NCBI RefSeq assembly: GCF_001700435.1
Contig: NZ_LYPC01000012.1
Location: 124,001-188,000, forward strand
DNA: 64,000 nucleotides
Origin: Paenibacillus pectinilyticus
Lineage (GTDB): Bacteria; Bacillota; Bacilli; Paenibacillales; NBRC-103111
Direction of reading: 5' to 3'
The notes beneath the pieces were generated by a model that worked only from the letters and a program-made list of their open reading frames with translations, was not told the DNA's origin and ran no database searches. Shown one piece after another: positions 35,813-44,132 of the stretch; position 1 is the first letter of the stretch; every line of letters starts with the position of its first letter. The position numbers and the translations under genes are program-made.

Positions 35813-37006
35813 GCGTCTGCGGTTTCCTTGTTCTTTTAACATCCAAGCCATATTCAACAGTCCGAAGACAAGGAAACAAGACCAAGGAAGCGCCTGCCAC
35901 CCCAGTGAATCCCCAAGATCATACAGATAACCGCCTCCTACGTTCCCTATGATGGCTCCGATAGATAATGCAAAGCTGTTGAAACCAAAATAGCTCGCGA
36001 TCGGTTCATTCCCTGCATAGTCGGAAACCATGGTATTCATCATCGGCTGTAGAAAAACTTGCCCAATCATGAAGGTGATGACGCCGAGATAAACGCCTGG
36101 CATGGCACTCGTGAGCCCAATCGTAAATAAGCCAGCTGCTAGCAGCACTGTACCAAGTGACATAACGCTATAGGGCTTCAGCTTGGCGTGTCCAAATTTA
36201 GATAAGGGGACTTGAAGCAAGACCATCACTACGGCTCCACAGCTATAAATAAGCCCGATATTGGCATCAGTGGCCATTTGGGTCATCCGAAATGGAACGG
36301 CGATATATAACTGCGTGACGAGCGACCAAGAAACCATCGTGAACACCATAAAACGTCGGAAAGGGCGATTGCTCAATACCGTTTTCATTTGTGACCAGAT
36401 GCCTGTATAGGCAGCGCGAGATGGCTCGCTTTGGATGGCAGGCAAGAAGAAGAGACTGAAGAAAAAGGCAAACGCGAAAATTAGCGCAGCCGCTAAGCTC
36501 ACGTATGTAAAATGAAAGTGCATGAGCAGTGCCCCTAAGACGGGACCGATGACGAAGCCCATATTGCTCAGCATTTCCCGTATCGCATAAATTGTGATGC
36601 GGTTATTTGCTGTGGAAAGTGCCGCATAGTAGGCATAGCTTGCTGGATTGAACAGGGAACCGCCTAACCCGGAGAAGAAACATGCGGCAATTAAGCCAGG
36701 CGTGCTGTCTACGAAGCCGAACAGGCCGAAACCGAACGTGCGGATGCATAAACCGATGAGAATCGTGCGTTTATAACCGATTTTGTCAGCCAAAGTACCG
36801 CAAAGTACAGAAAGCCCCTGTTGACTGAAGCTGCGAATTGCAGAGATGAGGCCAACTAGCGTGACCGTCAGCATAAGGTCGTTCAATAGATGAGAAGCAA
36901 GTAGGGGAATCATCATATAAAAGCCAACAGCCATGCTGAAGGTGTTCATAAACATGACCCAGAAGGGGAGTCGAATGGCCTTGAGTTTCGTCAGGATGGA
37001 ATGCAT
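35792..37006 (-). CDS. MFS transporter (MdtH-like)
   Basis: This is a 404-residue membrane protein with about 12 helices. The MFS motif A-like loop GTLADKIGYKRTILIG follows helix 2 and a PASYAYYAAL segment lies near residue 127. The general look is that of a drug or metabolite efflux carrier of the YfcJ/MdtH group. The ATG at 37006 has GAGG seven bases upstream; ATGs further upstream lack a ribosome binding site. It is convergent with and overlaps the MOSC gene. Substrate unknown. Confidence 0.85.
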   Translation of the reverse strand: MHSILTKLKAIRLPFWVMFMNTFSMAVGFYMMIPLLASHLLNDLMLTVTLVGLISAIRSFSQQGLSVLCGTLADKIGYKRTILIGLCIRTFGFGLFGFVDSTPGLIAACFFSGLGGSLFNPASYAYYAALSTANNRITIYAIREMLSNMGFVIGPVLGALLMHFHFTYVSLAAALIFAFAFFFSLFFLPAIQSEPSRAAYTGIWSQMKTVLSNRPFRRFMVFTMVSWSLVTQLYIAVPFRMTQMATDANIGLIYSCGAVVMVLLQVPLSKFGHAKLKPYSVMSLGTVLLAAGLFTIGLTSAMPGVYLGVITFMIGQVFLQPMMNTMVSDYAGNEPIASYFGFNSFALSIGAIIGNVGGGYLYDLGDSLGWQALPWSCFLVFGLLNMAWMLKEQGNRRRSIRSPS

Positions 37007-37211
37007 AGGAATGCCTCGTTTCATGCTGCAAGATGTTGATTTCAACAACATACAGGATGGGAGGCGGCTTGCATAGGGACATTGTTTGGATGGACTTGGG
37101 TAAAATTTATAAGAGCTCGCGTTGCATAGGAAAAAAGAGCTGTTCCACAAGGAGATTAATCTGCTTGGGAACAACCCTTTTTAGTTATTGTTGTGTCGTG
37201 GTCAAGTGTGA

Positions 37212-37403
37212 CTAGTCACGAACCTGACTTTCAAACTGCCCTTTGTGAGCACCGTTGCAATACGGTTTATTAGCGGAAAGCCCGCAACGACACAGATAGA
37301 TTTGTTCTTTGGTTTCCATTGTGTCGCCTTCTCCATCCAATAACGTAGCACCACTTACGAGTAGGGGACCATTATCGAGTACTTTAATTTCTGCCACAAT
37401 CAT
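37212..37403 (-). CDS. CDGSH iron-sulfur domain protein
   Basis: This small protein (63 residues from the ATG at 37403) is made of a strand region and the CDGSH iron-sulfur motif YLCRCGLSANKPYCNGAHKG. The three Cys and one His are present, with Asn in place of Asp in the CDGSH core, as in several bacterial members. The motif holds a redox-active 2Fe-2S cluster. GGAGG lies only three bases before this ATG; GTG at 37397 has better spacing and may be used. Longer upstream extension is unlikely. Confidence 0.85.
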   Translation of the reverse strand: MIVAEIKVLDNGPLLVSGATLLDGEGDTMETKEQIYLCRCGLSANKPYCNGAHKGQFESQVRD

Positions 37404-37672
37404 CAACCTCCATTTTTTTGCCGTAGTAGAAAGGATGAGTTTGTAATTCCCGCAATCATCTTCTAATCGGCGATAATAGGTACCTCTAGCGCGGTCGTAT
37501 CCATGAATAGCCGTGGATAGAGGTTTTCTCACCATTGTTGCCAGATGCGATTATCTATAATCAATTAGAGCATAACTATAAGGGGCAGGAGAAACCGAGA
37601 CTTCCTACGTGGGATAGGTGTAAAATAGTGGGTATATACAAGGTGAAGGCCTAACGAATGGAGTGTTGCCAA

Positions 37673-38107
37673 ATGAACTCATCCAAATATGAAAAATATT
37701 TCTCAATTGACGGCTTCTGGGGCAAGTTGAAAAAAGGTGCCAAAAAGGCCGGCAGTAAGGTCATTTACACGGGATTACTGCTTTTTTACGCATTGGAGAG
37801 TCCTAAAACACCGCTCCGCGCGAAGGTTCAAATCTACGGTGCGCTGGGGTACCTCATTCTGCCGCTGGATATTATTCCTGATTTGCTGCCTGTTATTGGC
37901 TATGTGGATGATCTTAGTGCGCTAGGTTTCGCGCTTGCCGCTGTGTCCAAGAGTCTCGATGATGAGGTTAGACGCAAAGCGAAGAATAAGCTGCGGGATT
38001 TCCTCGGGGAAGATGCCGTGAAGAGCAAGGACATTATCGACATTGACGGTCATATTGTGGAGGAGCAGGGGAAGGCGCAAGATGAGGGTGGACGGGTTCA
38101 AAAGTAG
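37673..38107 (+). CDS. DUF1232 (YkvA-type) membrane protein
   Basis: This 144-residue protein contains the DUF1232 motif, about residues 40-80: LRAKVQIYGALGYLILPLD-type sequence followed by IIPDLLPVIGYVDDLSALGFAL. This family is membrane-associated and of unknown function. The C-terminal 40 residues are charged. The ATG at 37673 has GGAG nine bases upstream. No terminator was recognised directly after it. Confidence 0.87.
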   Translation: MNSSKYEKYFSIDGFWGKLKKGAKKAGSKVIYTGLLLFYALESPKTPLRAKVQIYGALGYLILPLDIIPDLLPVIGYVDDLSALGFALAAVSKSLDDEVRRKAKNKLRDFLGEDAVKSKDIIDIDGHIVEEQGKAQDEGGRVQK

Positions 38108-38300
38108 CTAGATGGGTTGTAGTGAATAAGGGCTGGGCTTCCACATGGAAAAAAGGTGCCTGCTGCATGAGTGTGCGCGGAAAGAGGAACCTGATGCGAC
38201 CAATAAGCACTCGCGATGGTCTTATCGAGTGAAATATCGCGATTCCTAGGTGCATAAGCAAGCTGGGAGTGCTTAATGCGTGAGTGGTCTGAACAACAAA
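38108..38300. other. Spacer with a relic of the 47.8-kb repeat family
   Basis: No gene is supported. AATAAGCACTCGCGATGGTC followed by TTATC (38202-38226) matches the unit of the tandem block at 47829-48081, so this is a dispersed single copy. A GCATAAGC word follows. Confidence 0.5.
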
Positions 38301-38326
38301 AAAGACACCTCTAAGGGTGTCTTTCG
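38301..38326 (-). terminator. Intrinsic terminator of ilvE
   Basis: AAAGACACC pairs with GGTGTCTTT around a short loop, with a T-run on the minus strand. It lies about 50 bp past the ilvE stop. Confidence 0.8.
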
Positions 38327-38373
38327 TTATGTCTATGCGTACGAATCGCTCTACGATGTAGGCTTAAAGCGCT

Positions 38374-39444
38374 TTATACCTTTAGTAACCAGCCATAGGT
38401 GTCTGGCAGCTTCCCGCTTTGAATCCCTGTGATCGTCGCATAAAGCTTCTCGACTAGCTCACCTGTCTTCCCTTGGTTAATGACCATCGGTGTGCCGTTC
38501 CACAGTAAGCTGCCGATCGGCGATACGACCGCTGCGGTACCCGTACCAAAAGCCTCTTCCAGCGACCCATTCGCGTGGGCCTCAACGATATCGTCGATAG
38601 AGATCTTGCGCTCTGTCACGGGAATGCCCCAATCTTTGAGCAGGTGGATAATACTGCCGCGTGTAATTCCCTCTAAAATGCTGCCGCTGAGGCTAGGCGT
38701 GACAACTTCTCCGTTGATTTTGAAAAAGACGTTCATACTCCCGACTTCTTCCAAGTATTTCTTCTCGATGGCGTCAAGCCAGAGGACTTGTGCGCAGTTA
38801 TGCTCTTTGGCTAGGGTCTGCGCCTTCAGGCTGCCCGCGTAATTGCCAGCTGCTTTGGCGTCACCAGTTCCACCTCGCACGGACCGAGAAAAATAGCTTT
38901 CTACAAGAATGTTAACTGGCTGCAGACCTTCCTCATAGTAAGCATCTACAGGCGACATAATGATAATAAAGGAATACTGCATAGCTGGGCGTACACCTAG
39001 AATGGCTTCAGTTGCAATGACAAACGGACGGATGTACAAGGAAGAACCCTTTTTCTTCGGTACCCATGCGGCATCGATACGAACAAGCTGCTGAATTGCA
39101 GCTACGACGAATTCTTCATCTATTTGAGGGATACTGAGACGTTCACTCGAGCGATTTAAACGTTTGGCATTTTGATCAGGACGGAATAACACGACTTCGT
39201 CACTCTCCGTGCGGAAAGCCTTCATGCCCTCGAAAACCGCTTGACCGTAATGGAAGACCATCGCTGCGGGATCATGCGAAATCGGGCCGTAAGGAATGAT
39301 GCGCGGATCGTGCCAGCCAGTTCCTTCTTCGTAATCCATCATAAACATATGCGCTGTAAAATGTTTCCCAAAGCCAAGATTCTCTTCTAAGTTTGGCATC
39401 GTCTTGCCGTTGTGATTAAGTTCAACTCGAATGTTTCCGTACAT
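38374..39444 (-). CDS. ilvE: Branched-chain amino acid aminotransferase
   Basis: IlvE transfers amino groups between branched-chain amino acids and 2-oxoglutarate using pyridoxal phosphate. The 356-residue protein is of the longer class II type: YGQAVFEGMKAFR near residue 66, YIRPFVIATE near 140, KAAGNYAGSLKAQ near 194 (the PLP lysine is in this segment) and EVGSMNVFFKIN near 232. The ATG at 39444 has AAGGTGG eight bases upstream. It is divergent from a LysR gene, with a palindrome between them, so LysR control is plausible. Confidence 0.95.
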   Translation of the reverse strand: MYGNIRVELNHNGKTMPNLEENLGFGKHFTAHMFMMDYEEGTGWHDPRIIPYGPISHDPAAMVFHYGQAVFEGMKAFRTESDEVVLFRPDQNAKRLNRSSERLSIPQIDEEFVVAAIQQLVRIDAAWVPKKKGSSLYIRPFVIATEAILGVRPAMQYSFIIIMSPVDAYYEEGLQPVNILVESYFSRSVRGGTGDAKAAGNYAGSLKAQTLAKEHNCAQVLWLDAIEKKYLEEVGSMNVFFKINGEVVTPSLSGSILEGITRGSIIHLLKDWGIPVTERKISIDDIVEAHANGSLEEAFGTGTAAVVSPIGSLLWNGTPMVINQGKTGELVEKLYATITGIQSGKLPDTYGWLLKV

Positions 39445-39543
39445 GCGATGTGCCACCTTTCATGTGGATGGTTCCGTAAAAACGATTTATCCTTAACTAT
39501 AGAAAATTTGCAATCATTGATCAATTGCGATTTATCAATTACT

Positions 39544-39564
39544 ATCATAGTTAATAGCTATGAT
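39544..39564. promoter_or_regulatory. Palindrome between ilvE and LysR copy 2
   Basis: ATCATAG (39544-39550) and CTATGAT (39558-39564) flank a 7-nt spacer. The same ATCATAG half occurs upstream of glyA. The site lies immediately upstream of the proposed LysR start and 100 bp from ilvE. Another weak inverted repeat (GCAAT and ATTGC) lies at about 39508-39530. Confidence 0.6.
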
Positions 39565-39577
39565 CGGGGGTTATGGG

Positions 39578-40474
39578 GTGGATTATCGGTTGTTGGTGTA
39601 TTTTCAAGCGGTGTGTGAGGAGCTGCACTTCACCCATGCCGCGGAGAAGCTGGGCATTAGCCAGCCTACGCTCAGTCAACAGATCCGACTGTTGGAGGAT
39701 CGGGTGGGTTCACCACTTTTTCAGCGTATAGGCAAAAAGATTTATGTAACAGAAGCGGGCGAGATTCTGCGCAAGCATAGTCGTAATATTTTTCATGAGC
39801 TGGAGCAGGCGCAAATGGCGATGAATGAGCTCCAAGGAATGCAGCGCGGGCGATTGCGGATCGGCTGTTCAGGCAATCATTTGCTGACGGCGACGATCAT
39901 GGCGTTTCACGCGAAGTACCCCAAAATCGAGCTATCCGTGATGGAGCTAGCAACCGAAGAAACCAAGGAGAAGCTATTGAACAATCAGCTGGATGTGGGG
40001 GTTGTTTTTATGCCGGAGGAGGACGAGCAGTTGCGGTGCATTCCTTTGTATGAGGAGAAGCTGCAGCTTGTCGTTTCCAAGGGGCATCCGTTGGCGCAGG
40101 ATCAGGTGAAGGAGATTCGGCTGGCTGAGCTCACCGAGATTCCGATTGCTATGCTGCAGCAGAAGTTCTATGTCCGTCAAATGATGGACGATTGCTGCGC
40201 GCAGATTGGTTTGGCTTGGAAGCCCATCGTGGAACTTTCGACACTGGAGTCGTTGCTGCAGATGGCCAAAAACCACGTGTGCGGGGCGATTTTGCCGCAA
40301 TCGTATGTGGAGAGTATGGGTGGTCAGGTGCGTGAGCAGAAGCTGTGTGCCATCCCGATCATGGATCCCGTTCCGCAGAAGGCGATGGGGATTGTGTATC
40401 GGAAGGATATGTTTTTGTGCAAAACGATGGATACATTCGTGAAGCAGGTTATTCAGGAATTTGCTTCGCGTTGA
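39578..40474 (+). CDS. LysR-family regulator (copy 2)
   Basis: This 298-residue LysR protein has the HTH LLVYFQAVCEELHFTHAAEKL then [13 protein letters not shown], and an effector domain from about residue 90. It is a paralogue of the protein at 34086-34970, aligning end to end with the same [18 protein letters not shown] and IGIVYRK/MGIVYRK signatures. The start is taken as GTG at 39578 because GGGGG lies eight bases upstream and the LysR N-terminus then begins normally; an ATG at 39560 lies inside the operator palindrome. The likely target is the divergent ilvE. Confidence 0.9.
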   Translation: MDYRLLVYFQAVCEELHFTHAAEKLGISQPTLSQQIRLLEDRVGSPLFQRIGKKIYVTEAGEILRKHSRNIFHELEQAQMAMNELQGMQRGRLRIGCSGNHLLTATIMAFHAKYPKIELSVMELATEETKEKLLNNQLDVGVVFMPEEDEQLRCIPLYEEKLQLVVSKGHPLAQDQVKEIRLAELTEIPIAMLQQKFYVRQMMDDCCAQIGLAWKPIVELSTLESLLQMAKNHVCGAILPQSYVESMGGQVREQKLCAIPIMDPVPQKAMGIVYRKDMFLCKTMDTFVKQVIQEFASR

Positions 40475-40576
40475 GGATATAGGGATGAGGCAGAGATTGT
40501 GGTGAATATGGGGATGGACGTAGGGAACGAAGAGATGAATGTAAGGAACATTGATAGGTACGCAGGGGATAAAAAG

Positions 40577-41638
40577 ATGAAGCATATTTATGTATTTGCT
40601 TGTCATGAGAATGAACAAGCGTTGTGTGAGCTGGAGCTGCGCACGCTGCTCGGGGGAGAGATGGGGGCGCGCTACGTAGTCAGCGCGCGTAAGGTTGAGC
40701 CGAGCCGCAGCCCGTTTCTCAAGCTGCGGATGGATGTGTTGTACGAGGCCGGCAGTCTGCCGGAACTGGCCTCGCAATTGGAGACGTTGACCGTGCGCGG
40801 CGCAACGTTCAAGGTCGTGTTCGCGGAGACGGACACGGCGGTCAGCTATGACCGCCAGCGGAACGTCGAGCGCGAACTAGGGCTGGGGCTGCGCGGCAAG
40901 GCCGAGATGCGCAGGCCGGAGCAATGGTTCGCCGTGACGGAGCTGGGTGGCCGATGGTTGTTCGGCGACTGCAGCTACGGCGAAGCCGTGTGGCTTCAGC
41001 ATCAGCACAAGCCACAGAACTACTCCACCGCCCTCAGTACGCGCGTAGCGCGGGCGGTGGTGAACATTGCCGTGCCCGAGGTGGCGGGCACGCGGGTCAT
41101 TGACCCGTGCTGCGGCATCGGCACGGTGCTGATGGAGGCGATGTCGATGGGCATCGACATCGTGGGGTATGACCTGAACCCGCTAGCCGTGCGCGGCGCG
41201 CGGGTGAACCTGGACCACTTCGGCATGCCGAATGTGGTCGAAGTGGCAGACATGCGGACGCTAGTCCCGCATGCGAAGCCGCCTATGGCTGCGGGCGAAG
41301 CAGCGCCGCAGGCCCGCACTGCTGCTCCTGCGGGCGAGGCAACGCCGCAAGCTCAAGCCCTTACCTCTGCGGGCGAAGCTCCGCAGGCGCAACCCCCGGG
41401 CAGTCCACAGCCCATCTACGATGCGCTGATCCTGGACATGCCCTACAATCTCTGCTCCCAGCTTCCCGATGACGAGAAGCTGGAAATGCTGCAAACCGCG
41501 CGCCGATTAGCGCGGCGCGCGGTGATTGTGACAACCGAGCAAATCGATCCTTTTTTGCTCGAAGCAGGTTTCCGCATAGAGGCACGCTGTACCGTGAATA
41601 AGGGGAATTTTAGCCGCCAAATTATCGTGTGCCTGTAG
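40577..41638 (+). CDS. Trm11/TrmG10-like RNA methyltransferase
   Basis: This is a 353-residue SAM-dependent methyltransferase. The N-terminal ~150 residues may be THUMP-related (HIYVFACHENEQALCELELRTLLG). A Rossmann methylase domain follows. Motif I is VIDPCCGIGTVLMEA (about residue 177), then IVGYDLNPLAVRGA, and motif IV is LILDMPYNL (about 287), the DxPY type that modifies N2 of guanosine or adenine in RNA. Between them lies a ~45-residue Ala/Pro/Gln/Glu insertion made of repeats such as AGEAxPQAxx. The ATG at 40577 follows AGGGG. The gene is markedly GC-rich compared with its neighbours. Confidence 0.8.
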   Translation: MKHIYVFACHENEQALCELELRTLLGGEMGARYVVSARKVEPSRSPFLKLRMDVLYEAGSLPELASQLETLTVRGATFKVVFAETDTAVSYDRQRNVERELGLGLRGKAEMRRPEQWFAVTELGGRWLFGDCSYGEAVWLQHQHKPQNYSTALSTRVARAVVNIAVPEVAGTRVIDPCCGIGTVLMEAMSMGIDIVGYDLNPLAVRGARVNLDHFGMPNVVEVADMRTLVPHAKPPMAAGEAAPQARTAAPAGEATPQAQALTSAGEAPQAQPPGSPQPIYDALILDMPYNLCSQLPDDEKLEMLQTARRLARRAVIVTTEQIDPFLLEAGFRIEARCTVNKGNFSRQIIVCL

Positions 41639-41644
41639 AGTGCC

Positions 41645-42268
41645 TTAGTACATCATGGATCCAAGCGGGCCATCTTCGACGACGATGTCTTGGAGTGCAT
41701 ACACCGAAATCGGGAAATACAGGAACCCATACACATAAGCGGCTAGCTCATAGAGTTGAAAATAGATAACCAGCGATTTGTCAGCAATATAGAAGTCCTG
41801 GTCGGGACGAATGGTTTTGAAATCAACTAACAAAGGGATATCACGCCGCTTGATCTCGGCTTGGATCATAGCACTTAGTCTCCCGACGTAATCACTGCCA
41901 GGCTTGAATAGTTCCTTGAGCGTGTAGCTTTTGCCCGTTTTCGTGCTAAACGTTAAAGACTTCTGAATCGTCATTCCATGTGCCCCACCCGAGAACGTAT
42001 AATTGATCAAAGATAAACTAAGTACACGGCGTTCATTCGTCTTGATTTCGTAATAAGCGGTCACATCCGCCTGTGGGTTCTTTGGGAAGCCCTGCTCATG
42101 CAACTGCTGGTTCACCGCATTCACAATCGTTGTATTGATGGTATGCTGGACCATTGGGGGGTTCAGGTGGATAACTTCGGGGTACATCAGATTTAAGTTG
42201 TGGCGCTGCACCTTATGGGTTTGTATACTAACTGGTTGGTGTTCCAATTGCAATTCCAAGTCGTTCAT
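41645..42268 (-). CDS. DUF4163/DUF3298-domain protein
   Basis: This is a 207-residue protein with a DUF4163 domain (about residues 20-100, including YYEIKTNERRVLSLSLINYTFSGGAH) and a C-terminal DUF3298 domain (TLKELFKPGSDY to the YFPISVYALQD region). These domains occur in the anti-sigma or PdaC-like extracellular parts of Bacillota proteins. No signal peptide is visible here, so it may be cytoplasmic or lack its N-terminus. It converges with the methyltransferase, six bases apart. Confidence 0.8.
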   Translation of the reverse strand: MNDLELQLEHQPVSIQTHKVQRHNLNLMYPEVIHLNPPMVQHTINTTIVNAVNQQLHEQGFPKNPQADVTAYYEIKTNERRVLSLSLINYTFSGGAHGMTIQKSLTFSTKTGKSYTLKELFKPGSDYVGRLSAMIQAEIKRRDIPLLVDFKTIRPDQDFYIADKSLVIYFQLYELAAYVYGFLYFPISVYALQDIVVEDGPLGSMMY

Positions 42269-42360
42269 TCGTCACATCATCCCTACGTTTTTGCTACACC
42301 ATATTCGAAAGATGGGCGTTTGGTTCAACGTACTGACAGGATAACGCGTGATATCGCATA

Positions 42361-42403
42361 AAAAAAGCTCTCTCTTCGTCATGTACGAGGAGGGAGCTTT
42401 TCT
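42361..42403 (-). terminator. Terminator of the small acidic protein gene
   Basis: AAAAGCTC and GAGCTTTT arms with additional inner CTC/GAG pairs; on the minus strand it ends in seven T. Confidence 0.75.
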
Positions 42404-42463
42404 TCATGAGGGTTCGTATGCAAAACATCAACGAATGCCTCGGATTTGTGTGACTGGAGCAGA

Positions 42464-42631
42464 TTATTCCTGTGAGGAGGTTTCGTCGTCTTCGCTAGCG
42501 CTTGTTGTTGCGTTGGAAAGCAAGGATGACAATTCCTCTACCTGTTGCTTCGATTGGCTGTCTTCGGCATTCGCCTCAGCCGCATTAATCGCATGACTTA
42601 CTACGTCGTCGCTACTGTTGTTTGTTGACAT
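42464..42631 (-). CDS. Small acidic Ser/Asn/Gln-rich protein of unknown function
   Basis: This 55-residue protein begins MSTNNSSDDVVSHAINAAEA and is rich in Ser, Asn, Asp, Glu and Gln with no Cys or Trp. An excellent AGGAGGTGA lies upstream of the ATG, and a terminator follows, so the gene is well framed. It matches the protein at 3455-3622 in exact length and composition, though not clearly in sequence. The family is not recognised. Confidence 0.7.
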   Translation of the reverse strand: MSTNNSSDDVVSHAINAAEANAEDSQSKQQVEELSSLLSNATTSASEDDETSSQE

Positions 42632-42824
42632 GGTACAATCACCTCCTCTATGTTTCAACTAGCTAAGTATCCCTCGGGTGATTGAAAACTATGCATACAT
42701 AGTGCAATTTAATTAAATTGCATCCAGTTATAGGTATTTCCTATTATTCGTGCGTCAATTATGTATTTCACAAATAGAGAGATGAAGCGCATAATAGAAG
42801 AAAATGGAAGAGGATGTGTGCCAA

Positions 42825-43400
42825 ATGGGAAAATCATTCGAAGCACTACTACCGGAGCATGAGGCTTTTATTGCGAAGCAGCATATTTTTTTCGTAGGAT
42901 CAGCGCCCGTGTCCGCGGATGGACATGTGAATATTTCACCGAAGGGCCATGATGTGCTGCGCGTATTATCAACCAATCAAGTGGCTTACCTCGACCTTAC
43001 GGGGAGTGGGAATGAAACCAGTGCACATCTTGATGAAAATGGCCGCATCACCGTCATGTTCATCGCCATCGAAGGTCCGCCGATGATTCTTCGGCTATAT
43101 GGAAAAGGACGCGTTGCACTGCCAGGGTCCCATGAGTGGGAGCGGCTGGTGCCGAAGTTTAACATGCTGCCTGGGGCCAGGCAGATCATCGTTCTCGACG
43201 TCCATGAGGTGAAAACCTCCTGTGGCTTCAGCGTTCCCTTTTACACATATGAGGGTGAACGAAACACTTTGCAGAACTGGGCGGAAAAGCAAGGCGAGCA
43301 AGGGCTGCTTGATTATTGGCACAAGAAAAATATGACGAGCATGGATGGGCTGCCGACACCGATTGGCCAGAAGTTATCCACAGGTACTTACAATGGTTGA
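42825..43400 (+). CDS. Pyridoxamine-phosphate-oxidase-like FMN-binding protein
   Basis: This 191-residue protein has the split-barrel flavin-binding fold. The N-terminal FIAKQHIFFVGSAPVSADGHVNISPKG, in pieces, and VAYLDLTGSGNETSAHLDENGRITVMF are typical of the family, which uses FMN or F420 for oxidoreduction of unknown substrates. The ATG at 42825 is preceded by AGAGG at 11 bases; 42804 is a possible upstream start. The 3' end overlaps the convergent TetR gene by 13 bp. Confidence 0.85.
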   Translation: MGKSFEALLPEHEAFIAKQHIFFVGSAPVSADGHVNISPKGHDVLRVLSTNQVAYLDLTGSGNETSAHLDENGRITVMFIAIEGPPMILRLYGKGRVALPGSHEWERLVPKFNMLPGARQIIVLDVHEVKTSCGFSVPFYTYEGERNTLQNWAEKQGEQGLLDYWHKKNMTSMDGLPTPIGQKLSTGTYNG

Positions 43401-43963
43401 ACTGGAGACGTTCGAGGAATCATCTGATTTAACTCAAGAAGCGTCCATAACTGATCCGTAATTTCCGCCGCTGAATAGGGCATCGCGTGGGTAAACCACC
43501 ATTCAATGACACCGACTGTGGCTGAACTCAGAAATTGTACCAACACATCTGTGTGCAGCCCAAGGTCGTGATGGTTGGTTGTGATTTGTTCCTGAATGCC
43601 TTTTTCGAGCATGGCTTGCACACGATTTCTGAAAGGGGGAACCCCTTTGTTCGTCAGCAAAGTCGTATATAAAGAGGCATTTTTCTCCATTAATTCAAAT
43701 GTACGAAGCAGCGAGTTCTTGGAGGGAAATAACTCCACGCCTTCGATGGGCATACAGCTTGCCATGAGTTGATCCAGATGTGTTTCGATACAGGCATCTA
43801 AGAGATCATATTTGTCCATATAATGCGAGTAAATGGTGCCACGATTGACATCAGCACGCTCCGCGATTTCGTTAATGGTGATCTTACTGAAATCTTTCTC
43901 CGCCATCAGACTAAGTAACGCCTTCATAATGGCTTCTTGGTTTTTTTTGATTCTTCTGTCCAT
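43388..43963 (-). CDS. TetR/AcrR family regulator
   Basis: This is a 191-residue repressor. The HTH is at about residues 10-55 (QEAIMKALLSLMAEKDFSKITINEIAERADVNRGTIYSHY, seen in pieces). The C-terminal domain is of the TetR_C type near GVIEWWFTH. The start is uncertain: ATGs at 43963 and 43975 both follow AAGGATGG. It is divergent from the PanE-like gene and may control it through a GAAC-N4-GTTC site. Confidence 0.85.
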   Translation of the reverse strand: MDRRIKKNQEAIMKALLSLMAEKDFSKITINEIAERADVNRGTIYSHYMDKYDLLDACIETHLDQLMASCMPIEGVELFPSKNSLLRTFELMEKNASLYTTLLTNKGVPPFRNRVQAMLEKGIQEQITTNHHDLGLHTDVLVQFLSSATVGVIEWWFTHAMPYSAAEITDQLWTLLELNQMIPRTSPVQPL

Positions 43964-44079
43964 GGCTGCGCCCATCCTTATATTTTTTAGACAATCGTGT
44001 GCCTGTTGTTGAAAAATCAACAAAATGACGGTAATTAGCGATTGATCCCAATCGAACCCGCTGATAGTCTTATTGTATT

Positions 44080-44091
44080 GAACAAACGTTC
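44080..44091. promoter_or_regulatory. Possible TetR operator
   Basis: GAAC and GTTC flank AAAC at 44080-44091, within TTGAAC...GTTCGAA, about 40 bp before the PanE-like gene. The arms are short, so support is modest. Confidence 0.35.
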
Positions 44092-44132
44092 GAAAAACAA
44101 CAAATGTTCAAAAAAGGCTGGAGGCTTTGACG

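Noticed and set aside
42665-42692. A sigma-B-like promoter before the small acidic gene
   Set aside because: GTTTTC and GGGATA are only 10 nt apart and deviate from the consensus of the other four sites.
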